Assembly (NCBI GenBank): GCA_933207985.1
Contig: OW240913.1
Location: 100,289,126-100,353,125, forward strand
Source of the DNA: Pelobates cultripes
Taxonomy: Eukaryota; Chordata; Amphibia; Anura; Pelobatidae
DNA: 64,000 bases
Reading direction: 5' to 3'
The notes under the pieces were generated by a model that did no database searches, was not told the origin of the DNA, and saw nothing but the letters and a program-made list of their open reading frames with translations. Positions 35,520-45,137 of this stretch are shown piece after piece. Position 1 is the first letter of the stretch. Every line of letters begins with the position of its first letter. Both the position numbers and the translations under genes were made by a program.

Positions 35520-35885
35520 CAGCCTGCCTCCCCCTGTCAGACTCTCCCCTAGTCTTCAATACTTTAAAGAGTCCCTCAAAACCCATCTTTTCAGGATTGC
35601 GTACGGCCTCCAAGAGTAACTTTTATCTCTTAATCCTTGCTCTCTCCTAAAGGGCCACACTCCACTCTCACCTCCAGTTCTGCTACTTACCCACTATGTC
35701 TATTTGCTGTCTCCCTCAATACCCTTCCTATTGTGTTTTTATACCCCACCTCCTCTAGACTGTAAGCTCATCTGAGCAGGGTCCACAACTACCTATTGTT
35801 CCTGTAACATTTCATATTGTCTCATTTGGTAAATTCCCCTCTTATTGTAAAGTGCTGTGCTGTATAAATACCAATAATAATACGT
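35520..35885 (+). mobile_element. L2-like LINE, strongly 5'-truncated
   Basis: CTCCCCTAGTCTTCAATACT...AGTCCCTCAAAACCCATCTT corresponds to the last RT-ORF codons of the copy at 5.7 kb ([17 protein letters not shown]). It is followed by CTGTAAGCTCATCTGAGCAG and the tail AAAGTGCTGTGCTGTATAAA-TACCAATAATAATA. Confidence 0.75.
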
Positions 35886-36082
35886 TAACTTGTTAATAGA
35901 CCAGAGTATAATACCCTCTATAGAAAGGACTGTCATATCTCTCTCCTCCTGTTATTCTATGAATCTCTTCTTACAGTTCCGAGTTTGTGTATGGGTGTAG
36001 AAAAGGGACTCTGAATTCATTTTAAAAACAAAATGGTAATCTTGTTTACAAGGGATAATCTAAGATCCAAATTCACATAATC

Positions 36083-36449
36083 GTAAAGGACCACTATAGT
36101 GCTAGGAAAGCATACTCGTTTTCCTGGCACTATAGTGCCCTGAGGGTGCCCCCTCCCGCCGGGCTGGATGGAGAGGAAGGGGTTAAACTTACCTCTTTCT
36201 CCAGCGCCGGGCGGGGAGCTCTCCTCCTCCCTCTTCTCCTCCTCTTCTCCTCCTCTTCGGCTGAATGCGAAAGTCCTCTAGCGGCTGTCAATGAGGCAGC
36301 CACTATAGGCTGGATTGACCCCATTGTAAACATAGCAGTTTCTCTGAAACTGCTATGTTTATAGAAAAAAGCGTTAACCCTAGCTGGACCTGGCACCCAG
36401 ACCACTTCATTAAGCTGAAGTGGTCTGGGTGCCTATAGTGGTCCTTTAA
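36083..36449. mobile_element. TTAA MITE copy (AGGACCACTATAGTGC type)
   Basis: TAAAGGACCACTATAGTGCT ... GGTGCCTATAGTGGTCCTTTAA, with the same internal order as the 23.0-kb copy. The outer left TTAA has mutated to GTAA. Confidence 0.8.
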
Positions 36450-36888
36450 AGAGATGAAAAAATGTGCCATTTTGGACACACCGTACTGTTTACGTTTTTC
36501 GGTTTCCATGCTCTGAGTGGGGACTGTGCTGTGATAAATAGTGATGGTTAGTGTCTCGGTAATACAGGTAATATAAAGGTGGCTTTGTATTTGTTCAATT
36601 ATTCTATCTGTACACTGTCTGCTGCTGGAATAGCTCTCGCCCTTGGCCCACGTGATTCCTAAATAAATGTATCTCTTTAAGATCCTGGAAATACATCATT
36701 TTACCAGCATTATCCATGCTATAATCAAATCACTTTTTATTTCAGATTTTATCTTAATCCTTTAGTTTTTTAATGTATCTCCTATGACCAAGAGTGGGGG
36801 CACCCCTGCACCCCATTAAAATGAGCAATTTTGAGTCTATATTCTACTATCAGAAGCCTGTAATAATAAAAGAATACGTTTTCACACA

Positions 36889-37381
36889 TTAAAAGGGACA
36901 GTATAGGCATCCCGATCAATTTATCTCATTGAAGTGGTCTAGGTGCAGTGTCCCTGCAATGAGAAACTGCAATGTTTACATTACAGAGCTAATACTGCCT
37001 CTAGTGGCTGTCTACCAGACAGCCACTAGAGACGCTTCCTGCTGTTTTATGGAATTTAACTCCGTGAAACAACGTTGGACATCCTCTCGTTTTGCCAGAG
37101 GACACCCAGCACTATAAAATCCCCCAGAAGAGAGCAGACTGAATTATATCCTACCAGAAGGCCTAGCTCACGTGGAGCTTGGCACGCAGGAGCATTCGAT
37201 TCCTCCTTGTAATAGAGTAGGGGGCAGAGCCTTAAGGACCAAACTTCTGGAATAAAAGGGAATCATGACTTTTTTTTTTTAACCCTTTGACAGTGACGTG
37301 GGGGAGGGATCTGGGACAGAGAAACACTATATAGTATTAGGAATGCAGCTTTGTATTCCTAACACTGTGGTGTTCCTTTAA
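36889..37381. mobile_element. TTAA MITE copy with inserted fragment
   Basis: TTAAAAGGGACAGTATAGGC to CACTGTGGTGTTCCTTTAA; hairpin CCTCTAGTGGCTGTCTACCA / GACAGCCACTAGAG. A piece of the palindromic repeat seen at 9.4 kb (AAGGACCAAACTTCTGGAAT) is embedded at 37,234-37,270. Confidence 0.7.
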
Positions 37382-37531
37382 TTGAAAGGGTAATTTAGTT
37401 AGCACTATATCCACACTGACGTATACTATTAAATATAAGACTTTTTAATCCACTAAATTGTTCATGATGGGCCCGTTACTTTTATGAAACATTTTAAGCA
37501 TACACTAATTGTAAACATGTTTGATATGTTA

Positions 37532-38070
37532 ATACACAAAAAAAGAGTCCTGAGTTCAGACTCCCACTACTCCTGGGCGGCAGCAACGACCATAGTACAC
37601 ATCAGCCCCAGTACATACAATAAAATGAAAAGAAAAAAAGTTACATGTGCACTATCCCAAATCCCCCAAATATACATTTAAATAACTGGAGGTTGGTTTT
37701 TAGAATCTCTGTAATGGCCATTAGATTGTAAGCTCACCTGCCACGTCAAGGCAAACCTCTTACACTAACAATTCACCTTGCTTCCTTCAAGTTCAGGTAA
37801 ACTGTCTCATCAGATATTTATTGTTACCTAAAGCTTAAAGCAGCAAGGTGAATTGTTAGTGTAGGACTCACTTAAGAGGTTTGCCTTGACGTGGCAGGTG
37901 AGCTTACAATCTAATCACCATTGAAACAATACTAAAAATCTACAGTAATTTAAATGTACATAGGGATTTAGGAAGTCCACAAGTAACTATTTTATTTTAT
38001 GTATTGGGGCTGGTGTGTACTATGGTCGGAGTAGTGGGAGTCTTAGCGCAGGACTTATTTTTGTGTAATG
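37532..38070. mobile_element. Large foldback element with arms of roughly 250 bp
   Basis: Left arm TACACAAAAAAAGAGTCC, GACTCCCACTACTCCTGG and CCATAGTACACATCAGCCCC; right arm GGGGCTGGTGTGTACTATGG, AGTAGTGGGAGTC and GGACTTATTTTTGTGTA. The inner arms share AGATTGTAAGCTCACCTGCC and CACGTCAAGGCAAACCTCTT. The centre is near 37,800. No ORF; probably a non-autonomous DNA element. Confidence 0.75.
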
Positions 38071-38199
38071 GTATTCACTTTTGTATCCCAGAGCTATGCT
38101 ACAATGCTGCCGCCCATCCCATGTGTTCCCTATTAAGAGTTAATAAGTATGTAGGGGTTTGAAAAAATACCCCTCTCTGTCTCATTAGAGATTTCTTTG

Positions 38200-38388
38200 C
38201 CTGAAACTGAAGGAAGCAAGGTGAATTGTTAGTGTAGGACCCACCTGGGAGGTTTGTTGCCTTGACGTTGGCAGGTGGGCTCACATCTAATGGCCATTGG
38301 AGTAACTAAATAACCTCCATTGTCTATATTTGCATTGGGATTTAGGATAGTGCACAAATAACTATTTTCTTTGGTTTTTATAGCAAGT
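38200..38388. mobile_element. Half copy of the same foldback family
   Basis: GTGAATTGTTAGTGTAGGAC, GGTTTGTTGCCTTGACG, CAGGTGGGCTCACATCTAAT, GGCCATTGGAGTAACTAAAT correspond to the right arm of the 37.5-38.1 kb element and to the right arm at 9.5-9.6 kb. Confidence 0.6.
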
Positions 38389-38852
38389 TTAAAGGATCAC
38401 TATAGTGTCAGGAAAACAAAGCAGTTTTCCTGACACAATAGTGCCCTGAGGGTGCCCCCACCCTCAAGGTCCCCTCCTGTGGCGCTGAAGGGGTTAAAAC
38501 CCCTTCAGCAGCTTACCTTATTCCTTATTCCAGCGCTGGTGACCTCTCCTCCCCTGCCGACGTCACAGGATCTGAAGGCGCGCGCACTCAAAGTGTCCAT
38601 AGGAAAGCATTTCTCAATGCTTTCCTATGGACGCTCTGCATGATTGAGGCATAATATGCCTCCAGCGTTGCAGATGCGCCTCTAGTGGCTGTCCGGAAGA
38701 CAGCCACTAGAGGCTGGCTTAACCCCAAATGTAAACATAGCAGTTTCTCTAAAACTGCTATGTTTGCATCTGAAGGGTTAAAACCTGAGGGATATTGCAC
38801 CCAGACCACTTCATTGAGCTGAAGTGGTCTGGGTGACTATAGTGTCCCTTAA
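38389..38852. mobile_element. TTAA MITE copy adjoining the L1 insertion
   Basis: TTTAAAGGATCACTATAGTG ... GGGTGACTATAGTGTCCCTTAA, with hairpin CGCCTCTAGTGGCTGTC / GACAGCCACTAGAGGC and the CCATAGGAAAGCATT...AATGCTTTCCTATGG pair. Its right TTAA (38,849-38,852) overlaps the left target duplication of the L1 element. Confidence 0.8.
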
Positions 38853-38865
38853 ATTAATGTTTTTT
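38850..38865 (+). repeat. 16-bp target-site duplication of L1, left copy
   Basis: TAAATTAATGTTTTTT, repeated exactly at 45,138-45,153. The T run then extends as the inverted poly(A) tail of the L1. Confidence 0.88.
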
Positions 38866-39307
38866 TTTTTTTTTTGAATTTGACAATTTTTATTTAGCCA
38901 TGCAGCTGTGTTACATTTGTGCTGGAAGTTTGGATATTCTGATCATGCTTACATACATGGTGTGGTAATTTGGTAACATCATGGTAAACCTTCCAATACT
39001 ACTTAACAACTTTAGGTACATGAATCTTGCAGCTGCATGTCTCAAACTTTTTTGGGGAGAAAGTATAGTTATAGGGGGGTATAGAGAGGGGGGAGACAGA
39101 GAGAGGGAGGGGGGGTAGGGAGGTGCATCCATGGGTGTTTCTTGGAGGTATAACCCAAGGGTTCGCAGGTGATTTGGTAGGGGTTCTTGTATGGTGAAGA
39201 GCTGGTGGGCGGCAAGTTTCTTCTACTTCTCGGAGTCTGATCTTTCGTGGTTCCAGACCAGGGCTCCCCAGTCCCCCGCCACGGATTTTGCCTTTGTCCG
39301 CTAGTAG

Positions 39308-42300
39308 TCAATGTGTTGCGGTATTGTCAGCTTGTTTTATGTATCTATCCCACAGTAGTTGCGCTTTAGCTAATGCAGGCCTCGGGCCAAATTGGAGTTG
39401 ATACATGGCCTCATAAGACCAGTTGAGTGCGATTTGGTTATTTAAATGTGTACATGACGGTATGTCTTTGGATTTCCAGTGTCTCGCTATGAGTATATGT
39501 ACTGATGCTAGCGTGTGGTACAGTATCGCTTGGTGAGCTTTGGGCATTCTGTCGGGGAATACGTACAGCATGCATTGCGCAGGGTTTTTGTCCACTTGGT
39601 AGCCTAGTATATCTGATACGATAAGTATGGCTTGTGTCCAGAGCGGTGCGAGTGCGGGGCATGTCCACCAAATGTGGAACATCGTGCCCACTTCTTTCTC
39701 ACAGCGCCAGCATATGTTTGTAGAGGCTGGCCATATTTTGTGTATTTTTTCTGGCACTAGATACCAACGGTATAGTAGTTTCCGTTGTATTTCTAGGTGT
39801 TGGGCGCATGATGTCAGGCCTTTGTGTGCTGAGTAAGCTTTTTTCCATTGTTCTGGGCTTAGCTCTATGCCTAGGTCTGTGTGCCATGCCTTTTGGTAGT
39901 TGTCTTGGATCGGTGGTTGGTTGTGTAAGATTAAGTGGTAGCATGAGGATAGGGACTTGGCGTTGGGTTTGTTAGAAAGGCACATGTTTTCGAACTTAGA
40001 CATTAGTTCTTGCGGTACCTTCTCAGGGGCTCTGGGAGGGTTATGTTTTAGTAGGGACTTGATTTGCAGGTAGGAGAATAGGAGTTTCGCGGGTAGGTCA
40101 AATTGTTCCTGTAAGCTAGGGAAGGTTTTGAGGTGCTCCCCATCGTACAATTGTAGTACATGGGTGACGCCTTTCTCTATCCATGTCTTGTGGTTAAAGG
40201 TAGGGATCATCAGGCTGATGGATTGCATTGGGGTCGCTAATGGTATCTTTGGATGGGTAACTAAAGTGTTCCTTACCCCGTCCCATGTGTCTATCAGCAA
40301 CCGAGTAGTGGGGAGGCCTTGGAACGGTCTTGGTCTCCGAGCGCTATCAGTCCAGAAAGTATGACGTATGTGGTCTACGTTAAGCCAAAAGGCTTCTATT
40401 CCTGCCCACTGGGGTGTGTAATGGGGGTCATGTGCGGCTAACATAGTACTTAGAATTGCTGCCTTGTAGTAATGGTATAGGTTGGGGATGCCTAGGCCGC
40501 CGTCTGTGATCCTCCTCTGCAGGACCCTGGCGGCTACCCGGCTCTTTTTGTGTTGCCACGTAAATTTCAGAAATAATGTGGTGATCGACTTGAGGTAGGT
40601 GTTTGGTAGGGGTATTTGTAGTGTTCGAAAGAGGTATAGTAGTTTGGGGAGCAGTGACATTTTGAATGCTGCTATGCGCCCTAGCCATGAGAGGAACTTC
40701 CCCTCCCATGATTTGAGGGTGTTGTCGATGTCTGTTAAGAGTTTAATGTAGTTTGCGTGATAGAGATCTGTGGGTTTTTTCGTGAGTTTGAGTCCTAGAT
40801 ATGTTAAATAGTCCGACCTCCAGTCTAGGGGGAACGCCTCCTTCAGTCTGTTTCTCGCCTCTTTAGTCACTCCTATCGTTAACGCCTGTGTTTTGGAGAC
40901 ATTCAATTTATAGTGGGAGTGGTGGCCAAAAAGTTCTATTTGTCGCATTAAGTTGGGCATGGATATGAATGGCTGGGTTAGGGTGAGGAGGATGTCATCT
41001 GCAAATATATTTAGTTTGAATTCTTTATCTCCTAGAGGGATGCCATGGATGTTCGGGTCTGACCTGATTTTGGATGCCAGTGGCTCCAAAGCCAGTACAT
41101 AAAGCATGGGGGAGAGGGGGCATCCCTGTCTGGAGCCATTAGAGATTTTTATGGTCCGTGACGGGAATCCTGCGTACATAACTTGTGCCGATGGGTCGTT
41201 GTATAGTGCGTCTACCGCTGCCACGAACTTTGGGGGGAAGCCGAATCTGTGGAGTACCCTGTTTAAGAAGGTCCAGTTGAGTCTGTCGAAGGCCTTCTCC
41301 GCGTCTAGGGAGACGAATAGGCCACCCCTTCCCAGTTTTCTGGCGCTATGCATTAAGTTTAGAACTTTGCGTGTATTATCTGAGCCCTGTCTACCCTTCA
41401 CAAAACCTACTTGGTCGTCATGTATGAGGTCCGGTAGGATAGATTTTAGTCTATTGGCCTGAAGTTTTGCGAAGATTTTGGCGTCTGTATTGAGTAGGGA
41501 TATCGGTCGGAAATTTGGGCACGAGGTCGGGGATTTCCCTGGTTTGGGGAGGGTGGTGATATGCGCTCGTAACAGTTCCGATGGTAGTGAGTGGTTGTCT
41601 ATGGCGCTGTTAAATAAAGTGGTCAGTGCAGGGGCCAGGACGTCCGCGTATTTGTGATAGTATGTGTTCGCAAACCCGTCAGGGCCTGGCGCTTTACCCG
41701 TCGGGAGATTTTTTATTGTGTCCCTTACTTCTTGTTGGGTGATAGGGGCTGAGAGAGCTTCTTTGTGCTGTTGTGAGAGGGTTGGCAAGTGGGCATCTTG
41801 TAGGTAAATGTCCATCTGTGTGGGGGTTTTTAGGGGCGTCAGTGGGTCTTTCTTTAGGTTGTATAGGGTTTCGTAATACGTGGCAAATTCGTCGCAGATG
41901 TCTTTCGGGGCAACCAACTTGTTTCCTTGTGAGTCCTGTATGTGTGCTATTTTAGATGTTGCCTGTCTGTCTCTGAGTTTTTGGGCTAGTATTTTGCCCG
42001 CTCTATTGCCCTGGGAGTAGTGAGTGGCTTTCAATTTCCGTAGTGAGTAGCCCATTCTCGTGATTGCGAACTCCTGTATTTTGTCTTGTGTATCTGAGAT
42101 TTGGCTTTTTAACTCTGGCGATGGGCTCGTTTGGTTTAGTTTGTTGAGGTCGTGTAGTTGTTTGTACCATGTGACCTTTTGTGCGTGGGACGTCCGTTTG
42201 AGGAAATGTGCTCTTTTGATCAGTTCCCCACGTATTACGGGTTTGTGGGCTAACCAGGTGATCTCCGCTGAGATCTCTGGTGCGGTGTTTTCCTTAAAGT

Positions 42301-43150
42301 AGTGTTTAAGTGTGTTTTCTACGTGGTCTGCAAAAGTTTTATCGTGTAGGAGTGTTTCGTTCAGCCGCCAGGGGCTTCTGTTGTGGCCCTCAAATTTGTC
42401 TTTTAGTTCCATAGTGATAGGTGCATGGTCTGACCACGTAATAGTCTCTATTGTGCATTTAAGTACCTGTGTTAGATGTTTTCCTTCCGTGAGGAACCTG
42501 TCAATTCGCGTGTAAGAGTTGTGGACCGAGGAGAAAAACGTGAAGTCTCTCTCCTCTGGGTGGAGGACTCTCCACGTGTCGTAGAGATTATGTTCGTCTA
42601 GTAGTCTCTGGTATGTGGTGCATTGTCTCCTGGCTGGGTTGTTCCCTTTCGTATTAGGACCTTTGGACAAGTCTAACCCAGGGTCTAGAATGTGGTTAAA
42701 GTCTCCACAGATTATTAGCATTCCCCTCTGGATCGGTGCTATTTTGGCTAGTGTTTTATGCAGGAAGTTGCGTTGTTCTGAGTTGGGTGCGTACACGTTT
42801 GCTATGGTGTAGGTAATGTCATTGATTGTGCATACCAGTATGATGTATCGACCTTCCTCGTCTATGACTAAGTCGTGTTCGGTGAATGCTACTCGGTTGC
42901 TGATTAGCACAGAGACCCCTTTCGTTTTGGATTTTGCTGTAGCGTGTTGTTGGTATGGGTATGCGAGGGGTTTAAGGAGATATGGTTTGGTGAGATGTGT
43001 CTCCTGGAGACATACTATGTCTGGTTGGGATTTTTGGAGGTCGTGAAGTAATAGGTGGCGTTTGACAGGGGAATTTAGCCCCCTTACGTTGTGACTATAT
43101 ATCTTCATAAAGGGAGGGTCTGTGAGGGGTGCTATCTGTAACGTTGTCAT
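39308..43150 (-). CDS. L1 ORF2: endonuclease-reverse transcriptase, intact
   Basis: 1,280 codons, close to the usual 1,260-1,280 of L1 ORF2p. Residues 15-245 form an apurinic-type endonuclease: HNVRGLN (20-26), QETHL (49-53, catalytic Glu50), GDFNHI (149-154), SDHAP (240-244). The reverse transcriptase spans about 470-760: LPKPGKSP (534-541), FRPISLLN (547-554), VSLDAEKAFDRL (613-624, catalytic Asp616), GSRQGCPLSP (672-681), FADDILL (716-722, Asp718 and Asp719). The C-terminal zinc-knuckle-like motif is CWRC...H...C (Cys1147, Cys1150, His1159, Cys1164). It nicks genomic DNA and copies its own RNA at the nick in an RNP with ORF1p. No stop or frameshift. The alternative start Met15 (MKIYSHNVRGLN) may be the true one. 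All plus-strand ORFs over this interval are shadows. Confidence 0.96.
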   Translation of the reverse strand: MTTLQIAPLTDPPFMKIYSHNVRGLNSPVKRHLLLHDLQKSQPDIVCLQETHLTKPYLLKPLAYPYQQHATAKSKTKGVSVLISNRVAFTEHDLVIDEEGRYIILVCTINDITYTIANVYAPNSEQRNFLHKTLAKIAPIQRGMLIICGDFNHILDPGLDLSKGPNTKGNNPARRQCTTYQRLLDEHNLYDTWRVLHPEERDFTFFSSVHNSYTRIDRFLTEGKHLTQVLKCTIETITWSDHAPITMELKDKFEGHNRSPWRLNETLLHDKTFADHVENTLKHYFKENTAPEISAEITWLAHKPVIRGELIKRAHFLKRTSHAQKVTWYKQLHDLNKLNQTSPSPELKSQISDTQDKIQEFAITRMGYSLRKLKATHYSQGNRAGKILAQKLRDRQATSKIAHIQDSQGNKLVAPKDICDEFATYYETLYNLKKDPLTPLKTPTQMDIYLQDAHLPTLSQQHKEALSAPITQQEVRDTIKNLPTGKAPGPDGFANTYYHKYADVLAPALTTLFNSAIDNHSLPSELLRAHITTLPKPGKSPTSCPNFRPISLLNTDAKIFAKLQANRLKSILPDLIHDDQVGFVKGRQGSDNTRKVLNLMHSARKLGRGGLFVSLDAEKAFDRLNWTFLNRVLHRFGFPPKFVAAVDALYNDPSAQVMYAGFPSRTIKISNGSRQGCPLSPMLYVLALEPLASKIRSDPNIHGIPLGDKEFKLNIFADDILLTLTQPFISMPNLMRQIELFGHHSHYKLNVSKTQALTIGVTKEARNRLKEAFPLDWRSDYLTYLGLKLTKKPTDLYHANYIKLLTDIDNTLKSWEGKFLSWLGRIAAFKMSLLPKLLYLFRTLQIPLPNTYLKSITTLFLKFTWQHKKSRVAARVLQRRITDGGLGIPNLYHYYKAAILSTMLAAHDPHYTPQWAGIEAFWLNVDHIRHTFWTDSARRPRPFQGLPTTRLLIDTWDGVRNTLVTHPKIPLATPMQSISLMIPTFNHKTWIEKGVTHVLQLYDGEHLKTFPSLQEQFDLPAKLLFSYLQIKSLLKHNPPRAPEKVPQELMSKFENMCLSNKPNAKSLSSCYHLILHNQPPIQDNYQKAWHTDLGIELSPEQWKKAYSAHKGLTSCAQHLEIQRKLLYRWYLVPEKIHKIWPASTNICWRCEKEVGTMFHIWWTCPALAPLWTQAILIVSDILGYQVDKNPAQCMLYVFPDRMPKAHQAILYHTLASVHILIARHWKSKDIPSCTHLNNQIALNWSYEAMYQLQFGPRPALAKAQLLWDRYIKQADNTATH

Positions 43151-43577
43151 CGTTAGATTTGTGTTTTCCCCGAGTGCCCTTGTATGTCTTGGTACTTGAG
43201 TCTAGTGTGATGTGTATAGGCAGTGGTGCCGTGGAGTATATACTTGCTGTGTTGCTGAGTGGCTGCTCTGGCGGATCCGCGTGAGGCACATCCGTGACGG
43301 GTCGCGTTGTTCTCCTGGCTCTCTGTGTCTGTACTGGAACGGTACGGTTATGCAGGTACATATCCTTGGATTGTCTAGTGTGGTCTGGGTAGGGGAGGGA
43401 GGATAAGAGGTTAATACAGGAAAATAGAAAAATAGAAAACAGTGCGGTAAGGACCGCAGGGCCCAAGGTGGGCTGAGTACCCAGGTTGGGTACCATGGAG
43501 GTAGGCAACAACAAAAACATTAACAAATATCTTGTGCGATTAGCCCTAGCGCTTATCTCAATAGTTCTGCATACCAC
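43095..43577 (-). other. 160-codon ORF in the L1 inter-ORF spacer (status unclear)
   Basis: Lies between ORF1 and ORF2 in the sense orientation, overlapping the ORF2 start by 56 bp in another frame. It has a hydrophobic N-terminal half (YLLMFLLLPTSMV; AVLTALFSIFLFSCINLLSS, a possible membrane segment) and a Thr/Pro/Arg-rich tail. I recognise no family. It could be a non-coding spacer open by chance in a young element. The spacer itself (43,151-44,056) is long for an L1 and has T-rich plus-strand runs at 43,617-43,640 and 43,860-43,910. Confidence 0.3.
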
Positions 43578-44056
43578 GTGAAGATATAGTTATTTCAAAA
43601 ACATAAACAAAAACATTGTTTTTTTTTGTGTTTTTTTTTTCTCATTAACTTAGTTCCACAGGTCTCTGTCCGGGCTACTCTCATATGAGAGGCCAATTGG
43701 TCTATGCGTCCCCAATCTTCCCTTGGGTGAGTTGAGGGGATGGGTGACCCCCATGGCAGAACTTTTTTTTTTTTTTATTAAAAAAGGGCCGCTGGCATTG
43801 AAGAGATCGTGGGAGCAGTTAACCAACTGCTGTGTATATCTGAGGTTAACTATATGTGGGTATTATTTATTTATTTATTTATTTATTTTTTTTTTATTTT
43901 TTTTTATTAGTCATAACTATGAGTAAGTTTTAAGCTAGAGGTGTCATAGGGTGTGGGGTGAAAATACCAGTTAGGGAATTCCTCAATCAGGTGGCATCGC
44001 CATTCAGTCCTGTATCTGTACTCTTTAAAACTGGATATGGGCTGATGGAGTTTGGG

Positions 44057-45010
44057 TTACTTCTTCGCCTTCTTCCAGTCCTGTCTCAATCGCTGTGGTG
44101 AGGTTGTGCGTCCGTGTTGTTTGCGAATTGGTAGGTCCCATTGTTTCAGGGCCCTCAGGCCTTCCTCCGGCGTTGTTACATGTGTAAAGGTGCCATTGCG
44201 CTGGATAATCAGGCGCACCGGGTGACCCCATCTGTATGGGATCTTGTTGTCCCGCAGCGTTTCCGTAGTCTCCTTGAACTCCCTTCGGCGTTGTAGGGTG
44301 GCTGCCGATAGGTCAGCATATATTTGTAGATGGCCATATTTAGCTGGAAGGTTTGTGCGGTTCCTGGCAGCTTTGAGTATGGCCTCTTTGACATGATAAT
44401 AATGGAGATGGGTCAGCGTATCTCTCGCCGCCTCGGCTGGTAGAAACTTCGGTTTGGCCACCCGGTGGGCCCGGTCCAGCAGGATCATCTCAGTCGGTAT
44501 TTCTGGTATTAGACACTTGAAAAAACCTGTCAGGAATTCAGGTATTTCAGCTTGCGTTATCGATTCCGGTATGCCCCGGATTCTCAGGTTCTGTCTCCGT
44601 GACCTGTCCTCCAGATCTGAGAGTTTGAGCTGGGCTGAGGTGAGTTTCTGTTCCAGGGCTTTAACGTGGTCTGTCAGGTCGTTATGGGCCTCTTCATATT
44701 CGCCCATGCGGTTTTCCACGTGGGCCGTTCTTTCGCCTAGCTCCTGGATGTCCTTGCCCATTGCAGTGACCGATGCTTGGATTTTGTTGAGCAATTTGTC
44801 GGACATTTCGTCCAGGCACGCTCTCAGGAATTCCTGTGTCACGGGGAGATTCCCAGGGTCTGGTGAATTATGGAGGGGGAGGGTATCGTCTCCGCCGCCA
44901 TCTTGGTCTGCCTCATGCTGGCCCTGGGCTCTGGAAGGCGCGGGTCTCGCCGCAAAGAAGCCCGATTTTTCAGCCCTATCAGGGATTTTCTTACCCCTCT
45001 GCTGCGACAT
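44057..45010 (-). CDS. L1 ORF1: RNA-binding nucleic-acid chaperone, intact
   Basis: 317 codons, start ATG at 45,010. The N-terminus is basic and low-complexity (1-55). A coiled coil (about 60-140; NRMGEYEEAHNDLTDHVKAL) leads to the L1 ORF1p hallmark LEDRSRRQNLRIRGIPE (133-149), the start of the RRM-like domain. A C-terminal domain follows, with LLDRAHRV (177-184), ARDTLTHLHYY (195-205) and the NGTFTHVTTPEEGLRAL region (272-288). ORF1p trimers coat the L1 RNA. Its intactness together with ORF2 supports a potentially functional element. Confidence 0.94.
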   Translation of the reverse strand: MSQQRGKKIPDRAEKSGFFAARPAPSRAQGQHEADQDGGGDDTLPLHNSPDPGNLPVTQEFLRACLDEMSDKLLNKIQASVTAMGKDIQELGERTAHVENRMGEYEEAHNDLTDHVKALEQKLTSAQLKLSDLEDRSRRQNLRIRGIPESITQAEIPEFLTGFFKCLIPEIPTEMILLDRAHRVAKPKFLPAEAARDTLTHLHYYHVKEAILKAARNRTNLPAKYGHLQIYADLSAATLQRRREFKETTETLRDNKIPYRWGHPVRLIIQRNGTFTHVTTPEEGLRALKQWDLPIRKQHGRTTSPQRLRQDWKKAKK

Positions 45011-45137
45011 GCTTGTGGGGCGAGTGATGCCGGGTTGCGTTTCGCGGTATGCTGGGTTTAGTCGCTTCGTGGGCTAATCTAGGAGCGGAGCACTAGTGCC
45101 GTGCGACCATCCGCTTCAGCGTGCAGGCCACGCCCCC
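45011..45137 (-). promoter_or_regulatory. L1 5' UTR / internal promoter region
   Basis: 127-bp GC-rich leader starting GGGGGCGTGGCC with several CpGs, ending at ORF1. L1-group elements carry an internal promoter here; assignment is by position and composition only. Confidence 0.5.

Larger units (their letters stand above)
38866..45137 (-). mobile_element. Full-length L1 (Tx1/L1-group) retrotransposon, both ORFs open
   Basis: 6,272 bp on the minus strand. From its 5' end (right): GGGGGCGTGGCCTGCACG start, about 127 bp of GC-rich 5' UTR, ORF1 (45,010-44,057), a 0.9-kb A/C-rich spacer, ORF2 (43,150-39,308), a 3' UTR of about 430 bp with a long pyrimidine tract, and a poly(A) tail (plus-strand T run to 38,875). 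A 16-bp duplication flanks it; in the empty site the plus strand reads TTTTTT/AA, the classic L1 endonuclease nick, and the orientation fits target-primed reverse transcription. Full length, intact ORFs and a perfect duplication point to a recent insertion. Confidence 0.95.

Noticed and set aside
37190..37215. tRNA-like GAGCATTCGATTCCTCC (T-arm resemblance)
   Set aside because: No A box at the right distance and no cloverleaf; it lies inside a MITE.
40128..43046. Several plus-strand ORFs of 60-120 codons opposite L1 ORF2
   Set aside because: Shadows of ORF2 with no conserved motifs.
44454..45077. 207-codon plus-strand ORF opposite L1 ORF1
   Set aside because: Antisense shadow of a real, intact ORF1; no family motifs.
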